A stretch of 63,171 nucleotides of DNA. It comes from Nostoc sp. CMAA1605. Its GTDB lineage: Bacteria > Cyanobacteriota > Cyanobacteriia > Cyanobacteriales > Nostocaceae. Where the stretch lies: contig NZ_PJIZ01000017.1 in assembly GCF_021596505.1 (NCBI RefSeq), forward strand, positions 1 through 63,171, given 5' to 3'. Positions within the stretch are counted from its first letter, which is position 1; each line of letters begins with the position of its first letter. A program made the position numbers and the translations under genes. A model generated the notes under the pieces. That model was not told the DNA's origin. It did no database searches and was given only the letters and a program-made list of their open reading frames with translations. This document shows, piece by piece, positions 20,051-29,518 of this stretch.

Positions 20051-20983
20051 CTAGGAAACCCTGCGTTTGTAGTACTTATCTAAAATATCCTCTGCTAAAG
20101 CTTCTGGCTCGGATGTAAAAGAAAATTGAATTAAACCAGCCGAATCAGATAGTGCAATCAGGTTTGACCACCTAGCAACTTGTTCGATAGCATCACACAC
20201 AGCACTTTCTGAAAGTTTAAAAACCATCCCAGGACTGCCGATATCATAAACTAGGCGAGAAATAGAAATAGTTCTTTGTTCACGTCCTACAAAGCTGGCA
20301 TACTCAAGACACACAGCAACTAATATTTCTGCTGGCAAATTTCTTTTTGCACCAACTCGAAAAGTAAAATGCCTAGAGTCTCCTGCGGTATGTATAATTC
20401 CCAACTGTGTAAACGGGCAATCTAAGCTTTCTTCCGTTATACCTGCCTTAGTAGTTGCTTGCTCAACATACATTCGCAAAATACAGAAGATATCTTTCTT
20501 TAGAGAAGATTCAACGATGCGGGGTGCAACACTATCCCTATAGGTACACAAAGCATTAAATAAATCATCTTGTGAAAATTCGTTATCCCGAAAGAGATTA
20601 AAAGTAAAATACCAAGCAGCAGCATTACAGCTTGGTTTTAGTAGGTTCCAATGTAACAGCCATAGTGTTGCTGGATCTTCCAAAAACGAATCCCAACCGT
20701 TTTCTCCCAAAAGGCGATCGCCAAACTCTGAGGGTTCATCATTTTCTAGTACCTTAAAAGCATTGCACCAGTAGCGAATAGCACTGACCATGTTTTTACC
20801 AACACCTAATCTCACAGGTGCATCTTCTTGTAAGAAGATTTTGGAATCAATTTGAGCAGCGTCAAAACCTTTTTTTAACCACCCATAACGCGGATGAAAT
20901 GTCTCATGACGGGCAAAAATTGGATTGACATTAGTTACTTCCTTAACAATGTCATCTAAGTTGAGGCTGATTTGTTTAACCAT
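20051..20983 (-). CDS. DUF4007 family protein (first gene of operon)
   Basis: This 310-residue protein carries the DUF4007 signature: FARHETFHPRYGWLKKGFD near residues 23-41 and VRLGVGKNMVSAIRYW near 57-72. The usual tryptophan-rich middle and a winged-helix-like C-terminal half follow (SRLVYDIGSPGMVFKLSESAV). DUF4007 genes travel with PAPS-reductase-like genes in DNA-modification loci. I infer a DNA-binding or substrate-recognition role. It is the first gene of the minus-strand operon and the next gene starts 8 bases after it. A possible promoter lies about 55-80 bases upstream. Confidence 0.85.
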   Translation of the reverse strand: MVKQISLNLDDIVKEVTNVNPIFARHETFHPRYGWLKKGFDAAQIDSKIFLQEDAPVRLGVGKNMVSAIRYWCNAFKVLENDEPSEFGDRLLGENGWDSFLEDPATLWLLHWNLLKPSCNAAAWYFTFNLFRDNEFSQDDLFNALCTYRDSVAPRIVESSLKKDIFCILRMYVEQATTKAGITEESLDCPFTQLGIIHTAGDSRHFTFRVGAKRNLPAEILVAVCLEYASFVGREQRTISISRLVYDIGSPGMVFKLSESAVCDAIEQVARWSNLIALSDSAGLIQFSFTSEPEALAEDILDKYYKRRVS

Positions 20984-21037
20984 AAATATTTCTAGAGCTT
21001 AATAAAATAACTAATAAAATTTATTAAAATTCCAATT

Positions 21038-21066
21038 ATTATAAAAAGATTCATATTAAGTGATAT
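21038..21066 (-). promoter_or_regulatory. Candidate promoter of the BREX-like operon
   Basis: On the minus strand a perfect TATAAT occurs at 21043-21038 in very AT-rich DNA, 55 bases before the DUF4007 start. The -35 region (around ATATCA, 17 bases upstream) is poor. No clear operator is seen. This is a sequence-only guess. Confidence 0.35.
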
Positions 21067-21251
21067 GTCCTTGAGTGATTAACAAGCGGGTATTATCAAG
21101 TAAATAAGCAATGGTTCAGCATGATCGCAGCTTTAATAAGCTAGAGAAGACTAGTTTAATAAAAGAAACCAAGGTTTCTAATATACATGAACTAGGCAGC
21201 GTTGCAAATATTAAGTTAAGTGAACAGCATTAAGTTATACCTGAACTAAGC

Positions 21252-21377
21252 ATGATAGCTCAGGCTTGCAAACGTAGTCCAGTTGGTAAGCTGCTTCCAG
21301 ATGCCTTTTACATTCATATTTCAGCACTAAATGCTTTAGAACCGCTGTTACATGTGGCGAACTGCAATCACCGCTAA
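21252..21377 (+). pseudogene. Remnant of a phosphorothioation-associated putative methyltransferase
   Basis: A 41-codon plus-strand frame contains CKRSPVGKLLPDAFYIHISA followed by a leucine-rich stretch. This resembles the conserved GK.LPdALYvH.SAL block of cyanobacterial proteins annotated as DNA phosphorothioation-associated putative methyltransferases. Only this block survives; the frame opens after a TAA at about 21231 and ends soon after. It lies just upstream of and divergent from the operon. The rest of the 434-base gap (20984-21417) holds only the candidate promoter. Confidence 0.45.
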
Positions 21378-21417
21378 AATTCAGTAATAAATACCTCCAA
21401 CTTACTGGAAGTATTTA

Positions 21418-22227
21418 TTACTGATTTATAGGACTCTCAGCCTTATCTGGCTTAGGAGAATTTTTTCGAGAATTATTTTTTTTTGATGCTTGCTTTGCTG
21501 CCGCTTTATCCTTCTTAGATACCTTAAGAAATTTAGGTGGAGTTTCTTGAGGCAGAGATAGTAATGCGTCAAATTTGAAAATATTTTTCTGAGGCAGAAA
21601 TTTCGCCTTAATTGACACAAACATGGGATGTCCCTGGTCTTTGTCAGCTTTAGGATTAAATTTAAATGCGGGAACAATTGCATCCTTCCACAACAGAGGC
21701 AGATGGCTTGCCTTCATAATTTTAAATTTGTCCGTAGGTTCAGCTTGCTTAATATATTCCAGCCTTTCACGAGTAAAGTTGCGAAAAATTGAAATACATG
21801 GGAGAGAACAAACAGGAATAAACTGCCATAGTCCACTCAGGTGAAACTCAAAATTTCTTAATTGCTTTAACAGGCGAGTTTTTTCCTGACCATGATCATA
21901 AGTAACAAGCTGAAAAGCGATTTGATGTGGCTCATCCTTTCGAGGAAAGTGCATAACTTTGGGATAAACCAGCAGTCTTTGAGTGTACTTGCCAGTAGCT
22001 TCAATTTCTTGTGCTAGAGCTTCAAATTCTCTGCGTTTTCTGGGAAGATAAAAAAGGGGATAGATTGAGTTACCTATAGTCACGCTGTTATTGCCTGTAG
22101 AAGATATACTGACCTCTCCAACAATGACTCCAATTGCTTGAAATATTGCTTCAGAAGGCTCTACGGCATCTTTAGACTTATCAGTATTCTGTTTGCTGTG
22201 TTTATTGTCAGCTTCAGCAAAAGCCAT
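21418..22227 (-). CDS. Conserved cyanobacterial plasmid protein, unknown
   Basis: This is a 269-residue soluble protein that I do not recognise. The N-terminal 30 residues are charged and probably disordered. The middle (residues ~35-215) looks folded, with alternating hydrophobic strands such as VTIGNSIYPLFYLPRKRREFEAL and LLVYPKVMHFP. The last ~45 residues are a lysine/asparagine/proline-rich tail, which suggests nucleic-acid contact. It is divergent from the winged-helix gene at 22545 across a 317-base gap. It could be a replication or maintenance accessory, but this is a guess from position. Confidence 0.6.
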   Translation of the reverse strand: MAFAEADNKHSKQNTDKSKDAVEPSEAIFQAIGVIVGEVSISSTGNNSVTIGNSIYPLFYLPRKRREFEALAQEIEATGKYTQRLLVYPKVMHFPRKDEPHQIAFQLVTYDHGQEKTRLLKQLRNFEFHLSGLWQFIPVCSLPCISIFRNFTRERLEYIKQAEPTDKFKIMKASHLPLLWKDAIVPAFKFNPKADKDQGHPMFVSIKAKFLPQKNIFKFDALLSLPQETPPKFLKVSKKDKAAAKQASKKNNSRKNSPKPDKAESPINQ

Positions 22228-22470
22228 TTTATAATTTTTATCCTAAGAAGAATTTTTCAGCAACTCTAAATTTATCCTAACTAAGTAATACAAGCTATGA
22301 GCATAAGAAGAAATCAATTAGCTGTGAGCTAGGATGCCCAAATAGCTTGAGTAAGTCTTAGTCTACCTTGATCGTGCTCATCAAGCGGTGGGGAACTGCT
22401 AATGTAATAAATTGCAAAGATTACTGAGTGCTTAATTTGATATTATACGTGGTACGATCCTGTAAAAATT

Positions 22471-22506
22471 AAAAGCACCCCGCTTAGAAATAATCGGAGT
22501 GCTTTT
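22471..22506. promoter_or_regulatory. Inverted repeat in the leader of the winged-helix gene
   Basis: AAAAGCACCCCG is followed 12 bases later by CGGAGTGCTTTT, a 12-base inverted repeat with one mismatch, 38 bases before the ATG at 22545. It could act as a terminator for upstream transcription or as an attenuator or operator for the gene. A GGAG lies between it and the start codon. The rest of the 22228-22544 gap shows nothing else clear. Confidence 0.5.
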
Positions 22507-22544
22507 AGAAAATTACCATTTTAAAATACTGGAGACAGTATAAC

Positions 22545-23807
22545 ATGATTACTGCGTCTGAGCCAGAGGCTCAAATTACAAAAACAGTTGAATCTTCCGC
22601 AGAAGTTAGACAACCACTAGCATTTATCCCAGCATGGCTTGACGACTACGGGCTAACTGCAAATGAATTTCGAGTCTACGGCCATATAGCTAGACGAGTA
22701 GGAACAACAGGAAAGTGTTGGGAATCAGTACCTAAAATTGCTAAAGCTTGTAGGATATCCCGTAATGTGACGCTTAAGGCACTGCGCGCACTGACAGAGA
22801 AATATAGGCTTCTAACCAGAAATAAACGAGTTGGGGAGACAGATGAGTATTCTCTAGCACCCCAATCAGAGTGGGCCCCACCCGTCCCCTCAGAGGACAG
22901 GTGCTTAAGCAGAACTAAGAGGGAAAAACCAGAAACTGACCCGTCCCTTGTAGGGATGGGTAGCGATACCTTGGAAGAACATCCACCAGTCCCTGGAGAG
23001 GACACAAAGGTAATCCAGTTTAAGGAATACCAAGAAAGGCAACAACAGGATAATGTTGTTGTTTCTCTTGATTTTGAAAAACCTTCAATTTGGCGACGCA
23101 ATCAAGATGCTACTCGCTACTGCCAAATACCTCCCATTTACGATGAAGCGACTGGAGTGGAAGTACAACAGCAAATGGAAACAGAAGGGATAACTGCCCA
23201 AAAGGTTGTTACCAGAGCGATCGCATTATCAAAAGTTCCCCGGTTAATTTTAGGAATAATGGCATCTGTGGGCGATAAATTAGTTGATGCCTACAAATCA
23301 TTAGAAAAGAGTCTGCAAAAGCCTACTAACCAAAAACAGACTCAAAGAACCGATATTGCAAAAACCAGTAGCGTTCCTGAGACAAATGGTATCCCTGAAC
23401 ATGAGTTCCAACGCTTGAAAGAGGAAGGCATTTTCCTCAACCGAGCTGTAGCAGACGAACTTTGGGCTAAACACAGCAGTGAGTTTAGTAATGCGATCGC
23501 ATATGTATTGAGCAAGGATAAAGTCAAAGATAAAGCGGCATACTTTCGTAAGTGTCTGGAACAGGGATGGGTGAAAGACAGTAAGTCCCAAAGGCGAGAT
23601 CCTTATGATTTGAATGCAGAACAGAAACAATGGTATGAGTGGGCTGCATCCTGTGGATTATGCGATGGCCGACCAATTAGGCATTGCTGCTTGATGAACG
23701 GTGAAGTTGCCGTTGTGGTCTTTGAACCAGAGCTTAAATGTCATACAACCATGCCATTATCGCGAGCCATACAAAAGTACCCATGTTCTCAGCTTGAGGA
23801 TGATTAG
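22545..23807 (+). CDS. Winged-helix plasmid protein, possible replication initiator
   Basis: The 420-residue protein has an N-terminal helix-turn-helix domain (residues ~25-100: PAWLDDYGLTANEFRVYGHI, then CWESVPKIAKACRISRNVTLK) of the type found in plasmid Rep and replisome-organiser proteins. A disordered linker rich in Pro and Ser follows (~105-180). The C-terminal part ends with a Cys-containing segment (ASCGLCDGRPIRHCC) near residue 370. Similar HTH proteins are common on Nostocaceae plasmids. No other gene in the window looks like an initiator, so this is my best candidate for rep, but iterons next to it are not obvious. An inverted repeat and GGAG precede it. Confidence 0.6.
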   Translation: MITASEPEAQITKTVESSAEVRQPLAFIPAWLDDYGLTANEFRVYGHIARRVGTTGKCWESVPKIAKACRISRNVTLKALRALTEKYRLLTRNKRVGETDEYSLAPQSEWAPPVPSEDRCLSRTKREKPETDPSLVGMGSDTLEEHPPVPGEDTKVIQFKEYQERQQQDNVVVSLDFEKPSIWRRNQDATRYCQIPPIYDEATGVEVQQQMETEGITAQKVVTRAIALSKVPRLILGIMASVGDKLVDAYKSLEKSLQKPTNQKQTQRTDIAKTSSVPETNGIPEHEFQRLKEEGIFLNRAVADELWAKHSSEFSNAIAYVLSKDKVKDKAAYFRKCLEQGWVKDSKSQRRDPYDLNAEQKQWYEWAASCGLCDGRPIRHCCLMNGEVAVVVFEPELKCHTTMPLSRAIQKYPCSQLEDD

Positions 23808-23974
23808 GGTTATGGCTCGACAACCTACTGGTTTGCTTTACAAACTTTGCGTACTGTGGGCGGAGGAGTACAGGATAGAGAACTAGCAGTGGAATTTGCC
23901 TTCCCTTATGCACCCCCGCGCCCCTTAAAGCCCCCTTGGTTACCTCCACCTAGCTTTTTTGGGTTGGCAGACCA

Positions 23975-26083
23975 CTACATACTTTTCTGGCGCAGCAATT
24001 TGAGTAGCTCCTGGCGTTGTTCAGGAGTCAAATCCTGCAATCGATGAATTAATTCCTCCTTGTCAGGAGTTGAAGCACTAGATTTTTTTACAGGCAAAGG
24101 CTGTTCCAAAAAAGTCATGTCATCAAATATTAACCTTTCAATAGCTTGTTCAATTGGTCGGCGTTTTTCTGCTGGCGTACAACGCTCGTACATTTTTTTG
24201 AGCGTTGTCAGGCTATGACCCATAGCATAAGCAAGAGATTCTTTTTTCTGGTCATCGAGTTGTAACTGGTAAGCCCAAGTAGCCCAGACATAGCGCATAG
24301 TGTGGGGAGAAAGTGACTTACCAATTAATGCGCGAGCCGTATTTTGAACTAAAACCGTAAATTTAGAAGCATCAAGCGGCCTCCCAGCAATTGCACTGAC
24401 AAATAAATATCCCCAAGACCAAATTTCTGGGTCTGATTTATCTCGAATACAGCAAACATCAGCCGGATTGCACTCATTGCGACCGGAATGTACCCATCGG
24501 CCCCGACAACCCAGTAACTCTGGTTGCCACCAATCGTAAAACATTTGGTTGTTACGACCTCCAGGCATCCAGTAACCATATAAATAGCTTTCAAGATAGT
24601 CATACAAACAAGTATCATCATCAAATAGACGATTAGGAATTACAATCGACTGCGGGCCATAAACCTTCCAATTTTTATAAGCTTGGATGTCTAAAATCCA
24701 GATGCCATGTTTGTAGAATTTCCCTTTGTGAGAATAGGTTTTGTAAAGATAATTATCCCCTACACTACCGTCATAGCGTTTCTCACGCTTTCTACCAGGC
24801 GGCAACGGATGATATAAACCATCCGGTGGCACATCCTTGGGGCGTTGAATGGGACAACTAAGAGAAATCTTTAAATTGCGGTATTCTTCTTGTCGTCTGG
24901 CTGGCATATATGCCAAAAAACTCCAGATAAGGTATCGCTGTAAAGCTAAAACTGGGCCTGCACCATAACGTGGGTTGCCATCTTTGCTTCTGACTCGACA
25001 TTTTTGGCGTAGAGGTTCTACAACTTCTTCATGCACAGTAGTTAAAACAGTTTGATTAGGAATCGGTTCAGGCCATTTTTTCTCCTGCTGAGTTACGTAG
25101 CGTTTTTGACGTTGCCAATCTTTAACTTCTCTACTGGCATCATTAACGTATTGACCAACGGTTTTGAGAATCGGAATGTTAGCATAATCACTTATTTGTT
25201 CAACTTGATCACAGTAAATAAACTTTCCTAAAGCTGCAAGAACAACAATTCGGGAAACCTTAGTTCTAGGGCTTTCGGAATCAACAACTTCTATCAAAAA
25301 TCGCAAAAACTCACATAGCCAAGTTGCCAGTTGAATTTGCAGTTGTTTCCACCGCTTGTCTTGTTGTTGTTTACTCAAATCATATAACTCATCCTTTGTC
25401 AGTTTAGGAACAAGCAAGGACAAACTTAATTCTTCTGGAGAGAATCCTTGGTGTTTAACAAACCAACCTAAAAGCAGCCGGATGACTGCTAAATATTGTT
25501 TAGCAGTAGATTCTGCTATGGGTTCAATCACTCTCCCTCGGTAAAAAGGTGCTGTGAGAAAATCAAAAAACTCTTGTAGTTCCGCTTGTAAACTAGGAGA
25601 AATATTGTTAATTGGCAGCGAGTAATTCTTATTTTTACCTCGACGATTGGTAATTTTTCTTCCCGGAGAAAGACCCTTCTGCTTCAGAGGAGTAGGGCAG
25701 TTTTGGTCTAACTTGATTGGTTTTTCAGTCCACCAAGACTGTTCTTGCACCCAAGTTAATAATTGCTTCAGTTTGGTTTCACCAATATTTTGAATTTTAG
25801 ATGACCTTTGCAGAATTAAACAACCCTGCCGGAAAGCCATTCGTGCTTCTTTTAACTTCTCTACCCCCTGAGTTTTCATAAACTCCTTGGTTGAATTTAA
25901 TTCAGCTAAAGACATTTTGCCAGTACCAATTATTCCTTGATAGCCCAGACCGACAACCAAAGTTCGCATGACAGCAGAGCGAGTCTCATTGAGAAGATTT
26001 TTAGCTCGTTTACTATCATGTATAGCTTGAATATGTTCCTCGTAGCGGTTGTATAATTCCAGTAAATCTTTCGGTTTATTCAT
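23975..26083 (-). CDS. Large tyrosine recombinase-like integrase, paralogue 1
   Basis: This 702-residue protein has a tyrosine-recombinase catalytic domain at its C-terminal half. It contains an Arg in LAYMPARRQEEYRNLKISL, the HxxR box PHTMRYVWATWAYQ, GH in AYAMGHSLTTL, and the candidate nucleophile Tyr in KKMYERC. The N-terminal ~200 residues begin with a helical LLELYNRYEEHIQAIHDSKR region and carry an AFXFXTAPFYRGR-type SAM-like core-binding region. It is about twice the length of XerC/D. A close paralogue lies directly upstream at 26379-28406 in the same direction, about 295 bases away. These may drive plasmid integration, dimer resolution or inversion, but the substrate site is not visible. 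Confidence 0.8.
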   Translation of the reverse strand: MNKPKDLLELYNRYEEHIQAIHDSKRAKNLLNETRSAVMRTLVVGLGYQGIIGTGKMSLAELNSTKEFMKTQGVEKLKEARMAFRQGCLILQRSSKIQNIGETKLKQLLTWVQEQSWWTEKPIKLDQNCPTPLKQKGLSPGRKITNRRGKNKNYSLPINNISPSLQAELQEFFDFLTAPFYRGRVIEPIAESTAKQYLAVIRLLLGWFVKHQGFSPEELSLSLLVPKLTKDELYDLSKQQQDKRWKQLQIQLATWLCEFLRFLIEVVDSESPRTKVSRIVVLAALGKFIYCDQVEQISDYANIPILKTVGQYVNDASREVKDWQRQKRYVTQQEKKWPEPIPNQTVLTTVHEEVVEPLRQKCRVRSKDGNPRYGAGPVLALQRYLIWSFLAYMPARRQEEYRNLKISLSCPIQRPKDVPPDGLYHPLPPGRKREKRYDGSVGDNYLYKTYSHKGKFYKHGIWILDIQAYKNWKVYGPQSIVIPNRLFDDDTCLYDYLESYLYGYWMPGGRNNQMFYDWWQPELLGCRGRWVHSGRNECNPADVCCIRDKSDPEIWSWGYLFVSAIAGRPLDASKFTVLVQNTARALIGKSLSPHTMRYVWATWAYQLQLDDQKKESLAYAMGHSLTTLKKMYERCTPAEKRRPIEQAIERLIFDDMTFLEQPLPVKKSSASTPDKEELIHRLQDLTPEQRQELLKLLRQKSM

Positions 26084-26378
26084 AATGCATTTAGGGTGAT
26101 TTCATCAAATTATACTGAGGCAGTTTTTACAATTAATTGAGATACAGCAGATTTCAGGTAAATGAGGTACACAATTTAAGAGTAAAACCAGATAATAAGA
26201 GACTATCAAGCCTGTTCACTTTCCCTGCTGTAATTATTGTATGGCTTCAGGAATTAGCTAAATTGTAGAAATTAGAGTCGAGGAGATAAATTAACAATTT
26301 TGGTTGGTCAGCAGAGAAATTACATTGTTTTTCAACTCACATATTTCTACCTAAAGAGTTAAGTTGATTGCAATTTGG

Positions 26379-28406
26379 CTATGAAATGACTAATTTTATA
26401 AACTGCTGTAATTCATCATTAGGTAATTGCAATAACTGTTGAGCAAGTTGTTCTAAATCTTGTTCTGAGGATTTTTTGGGTTTTGAAAAAGAATTGAACA
26501 AAACTTCATCGATGACTTCTTCAATCGGGCGGCGTTTTTCATCTGGGGTACATTTTTCATAAAATTCCAACATGGTTTTGACATCGTGACCCATTGCATA
26601 AGCTAAAGATTCTCGCTCAGAGTCAGTCAGAGCAACTTGATAAGCCCATGTAGCCCAGACGTAACGCATAATATGCGGTGTGACAGGAACACCAGTTAAT
26701 TTATGTGCAGCATTTCTGACTAAATCTTTAAATTCTGTGGAATTATAGGGCATTCCCACAAGTGGTTGGATGAAGAAATATCCCCAACTCCAGAATTCAG
26801 AATTTTGACTGCGATGAGACAGATAACAACAGTCACCAGGCTCAAAAGATATGCGCCCATCTGTCAGCCACTCACCCTGTTGTTGACCATCGTCATAAAA
26901 ATACCATCCATATAAATGGCGTTCAAAGTAGTCATAAAGCCAGTTACCATCATGAAACTTATGGTTACGAATAACAATTGATTGCGGACCATAAATTGTA
27001 TCAGTTTTGTAATCTTGGATATCTAACACCCAAACACCAGATTCGTAATGCTGACTTTGGTGAACATAGGTTTTATGAATGTAATTACTTTTTAAACGCA
27101 CATCTGGCGGCGGTAGAGGTTGGTAAAGACCGTGAGCAGGAACTTCCGCAGGACGTTTAATTGGACAACTCAGAGCAACTTTGAGACTTCTAGATTCCTC
27201 CTGTCTTCTAGCAGGCATATCTGCAAGAAAAGTCCAAGCAAGATAGCGTTGAATGCTTTTAGCAATGGTGCTACCTTCCCGCTTATGCCAGTTGTCGTAG
27301 CTCACTCGACATTCTAGGCGTAACGGTTCCCAAATTTCTACGCGCACTGAACTCAGCGCGGTTTTAGTCTCGATAACATGAGGCCATTTGTCTTCAATAT
27401 CAACTACAGAGCGGCCTTGTTGTTCCCATTGTTTAATTTCCTGGCGGACAGCACAACTGTATTTATTAATGACTTGAAAAATGGGAATATGGTTGTAGTC
27501 ATTGAGATGAGCTATCTCTGTGTGGTATTGAAATTTAGCCAAAGATGATAAAGCATTGATTTTGAATTTTTTAGTAGAAGGGCTAAAAGCACCCAAATCT
27601 TTCTGCAAAAACTCAAAATATTGGCAGATTAATGTTTCTAGATGGTATTTATGCTGCTGCCAAAACTTTTCTTTTTCTCTAGGAGTTAATTCTTCTATTT
27701 GTTCATCGGTAATTTTGGGAATGAGTAAATCTAAACTCAATTCAGCAAGAGGAATGCCTCGATAGTGATGCATCCAACCGAGAATCAAACGAATGTGTTT
27801 TAAGTAAGTTTGGGCAGATGAATTGGAAATCGGTTTACTCAAGCGTCCTGGCCACTGTTTTGCTGTGAGAAATTTTTCCCATTGTTGCATTTGAGAAAGC
27901 AAAGCGGCAGACATTTCTTTTAGTGTTAATTGATAAGCTGAATATTGTTCTCTGCGTTCGGTTAACTGCTTAGTGTTAGCTCTGCCATAGCCCTTACGGA
28001 TAGGTGGACAATATTGATTTAATTGATTAATCTCAACAGATGTTTCTCTAGGCCACCAATACTGCTGTTCTCCCCAATCAGATAACTGCTGAATTCTGCC
28101 TCCATAAGTATTTTGAGAAGCTATTGATGCCCCAGCTAGCTCAAATCCTTTAGTCACTGCCTGATTGAGTTTTAAAAGCTGGCTTAAGGGAATTGTTTTC
28201 ATAAATTCATAAGCTGTTTGTTTTTCGGCTTGAGTCATTTTTCTGCCTGCTGGTTGTTTTTCATAACCTAAACCCAAGAGTAGAAAGCGCAGAATGGCAG
28301 ATTGAGTTTCCTGAATAATTCTTTGGGCTTTTTTACTCGCATATATAGTTTGGATGTGTCGTGAGTACAACTCGTAAACTGTAGAAAGATTTTGAGGTTC
28401 GCTCAT
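26379..28406 (-). CDS. Large tyrosine recombinase-like integrase, paralogue 2
   Basis: The 675-residue protein is clearly paralogous to 23975-26083 along its whole length. Shared blocks include the N-terminal YELYSRHIQTIYASKKAQR, LADMPARRQEESRSLKVAL with the catalytic Arg, TPHIMRYVWATWAYQ, AYAMGHDVKTML and the Tyr in EFYEKCTPDEKRRPIEE. All tyrosine-recombinase residues visible in paralogue 1 are kept, so both may be active. Identity looks moderate, so the duplication is not recent. The 26084-26378 gap between them shows no obvious feature, only AT-rich sequence. Confidence 0.8.
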   Translation of the reverse strand: MSEPQNLSTVYELYSRHIQTIYASKKAQRIIQETQSAILRFLLLGLGYEKQPAGRKMTQAEKQTAYEFMKTIPLSQLLKLNQAVTKGFELAGASIASQNTYGGRIQQLSDWGEQQYWWPRETSVEINQLNQYCPPIRKGYGRANTKQLTERREQYSAYQLTLKEMSAALLSQMQQWEKFLTAKQWPGRLSKPISNSSAQTYLKHIRLILGWMHHYRGIPLAELSLDLLIPKITDEQIEELTPREKEKFWQQHKYHLETLICQYFEFLQKDLGAFSPSTKKFKINALSSLAKFQYHTEIAHLNDYNHIPIFQVINKYSCAVRQEIKQWEQQGRSVVDIEDKWPHVIETKTALSSVRVEIWEPLRLECRVSYDNWHKREGSTIAKSIQRYLAWTFLADMPARRQEESRSLKVALSCPIKRPAEVPAHGLYQPLPPPDVRLKSNYIHKTYVHQSQHYESGVWVLDIQDYKTDTIYGPQSIVIRNHKFHDGNWLYDYFERHLYGWYFYDDGQQQGEWLTDGRISFEPGDCCYLSHRSQNSEFWSWGYFFIQPLVGMPYNSTEFKDLVRNAAHKLTGVPVTPHIMRYVWATWAYQVALTDSERESLAYAMGHDVKTMLEFYEKCTPDEKRRPIEEVIDEVLFNSFSKPKKSSEQDLEQLAQQLLQLPNDELQQFIKLVIS

Positions 28407-28756
28407 AATAAATGCTTTGTATATTACGGTATCAGCAGAGTTAAAAGAACAACATCTATTGTTAGGGAAGCCTAGTATAACCCAAGAATTAAATTTCGGG
28501 TAGTTAATTCATAAAACTACAATGTAAACCTGGGGTACCACGTAGATGAGATTTAAAAATAAAATGGCTATAAGTTTCATAAAATATAGATTGTGACTGA
28601 ATATAAAGAAAAAAAATAATAAATAACTAAATTAGGCTTTAATAAATAATTTTGTCGCCCCTTTAGCTATCTACTCATTTACCCTGAGTGACTATTTGTT
28701 CCTCAAAAGCCTATCTACGCAAGAGTTTTAGAAATTGGAGTTGTGTGCTTTTAATT

Positions 28757-28789
28757 AAAAAAGTGAGGCTGAATGCAAAACAGCCTCAC
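28757..28789 (-). terminator. Rho-independent terminator, minus strand
   Basis: GTGAGGCTG (28763-28771) and CAGCCTCAC (28781-28789) form a perfect 9-bp stem with a 9-base loop. On the minus strand the stem is followed by a run of T residues. It could end transcription coming from the 29519-30225 pair. The 28407-28756 stretch shows nothing else. Confidence 0.6.
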
Positions 28790-28901
28790 TGTGGATTTCT
28801 TAATATTACTGAGATTATTTTTAATATAAATGTTATTTTTAATACTTATTTTTTGAGATTTATAAATAAAGTTCCCTCTACACAAGAGTTTTTCAAATAG
28901 A

Positions 28902-29112
28902 AATATGGCTATCTAGATCACAGAAACTCTTTCCCAAAAGTTACAATACTCTGATTCGTTGGTTTAATGAAATAATCGCTTCCTTTGAGCAAGGAACCAA
29001 CAGTGGGACTGTAGAAGGAATTAACAACCAACTTAAACTCAATAAACGTTCTGGATATAGCTTGAGAAATTTTAATGACTTCAGAATTAGATGTTTACTA
29101 AATAGGGTATAA
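28902..29112 (+). pseudogene. C-terminal remnant of an ISL3-family transposase
   Basis: An open plus-strand stretch ending with TAA at 29112 reads IRWFNEIIASFEQGTNSGTV, then EGINNQLKLNKRSGYSLRNF and FRIRCLLNRV. This is the typical C-terminal block of ISL3 transposases (TNG.VEG.NN..K...R..YG..NF..F..R). There is no upstream part and no start, so it is a fragment. The following 29113-29518 stretch holds no gene I can support. Confidence 0.75.
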
Positions 29113-29518
29113 ACTATTATTTGGGCATAGCAGATACTAAAGAACTAAAAATAATTTAATTCTTAAAAAGCCTCACTGATATTGTTGAGTGTTACACATA
29201 CGTTAGACATAGAAAATTATATATATTTATAAGTTGTGTGACATAATGCGTGTTGGGAGCTTGCCAAGAATGAATGGTGCGCTCACTTGCAATGGGCTGT
29301 ATGTAATCGCATATTTGTGGTTGGGAAGGGAGTAGAATAAAAGCCATCCGTGAGAGGTTAAGATAATTGCACTTTTGTCAAGAGGGTGCGGGAAAAGGGG
29401 ATAAATTTCTTAGAGGAAAAGCCAAACCATAGGCGATCGCCTCCTGCGAGGTGGAACATCGTTACTCGTTTTTGTCCAACTTCAGAAAATCGCGTTGCTC
29501 CCTTGTGAAATTTAGTTT

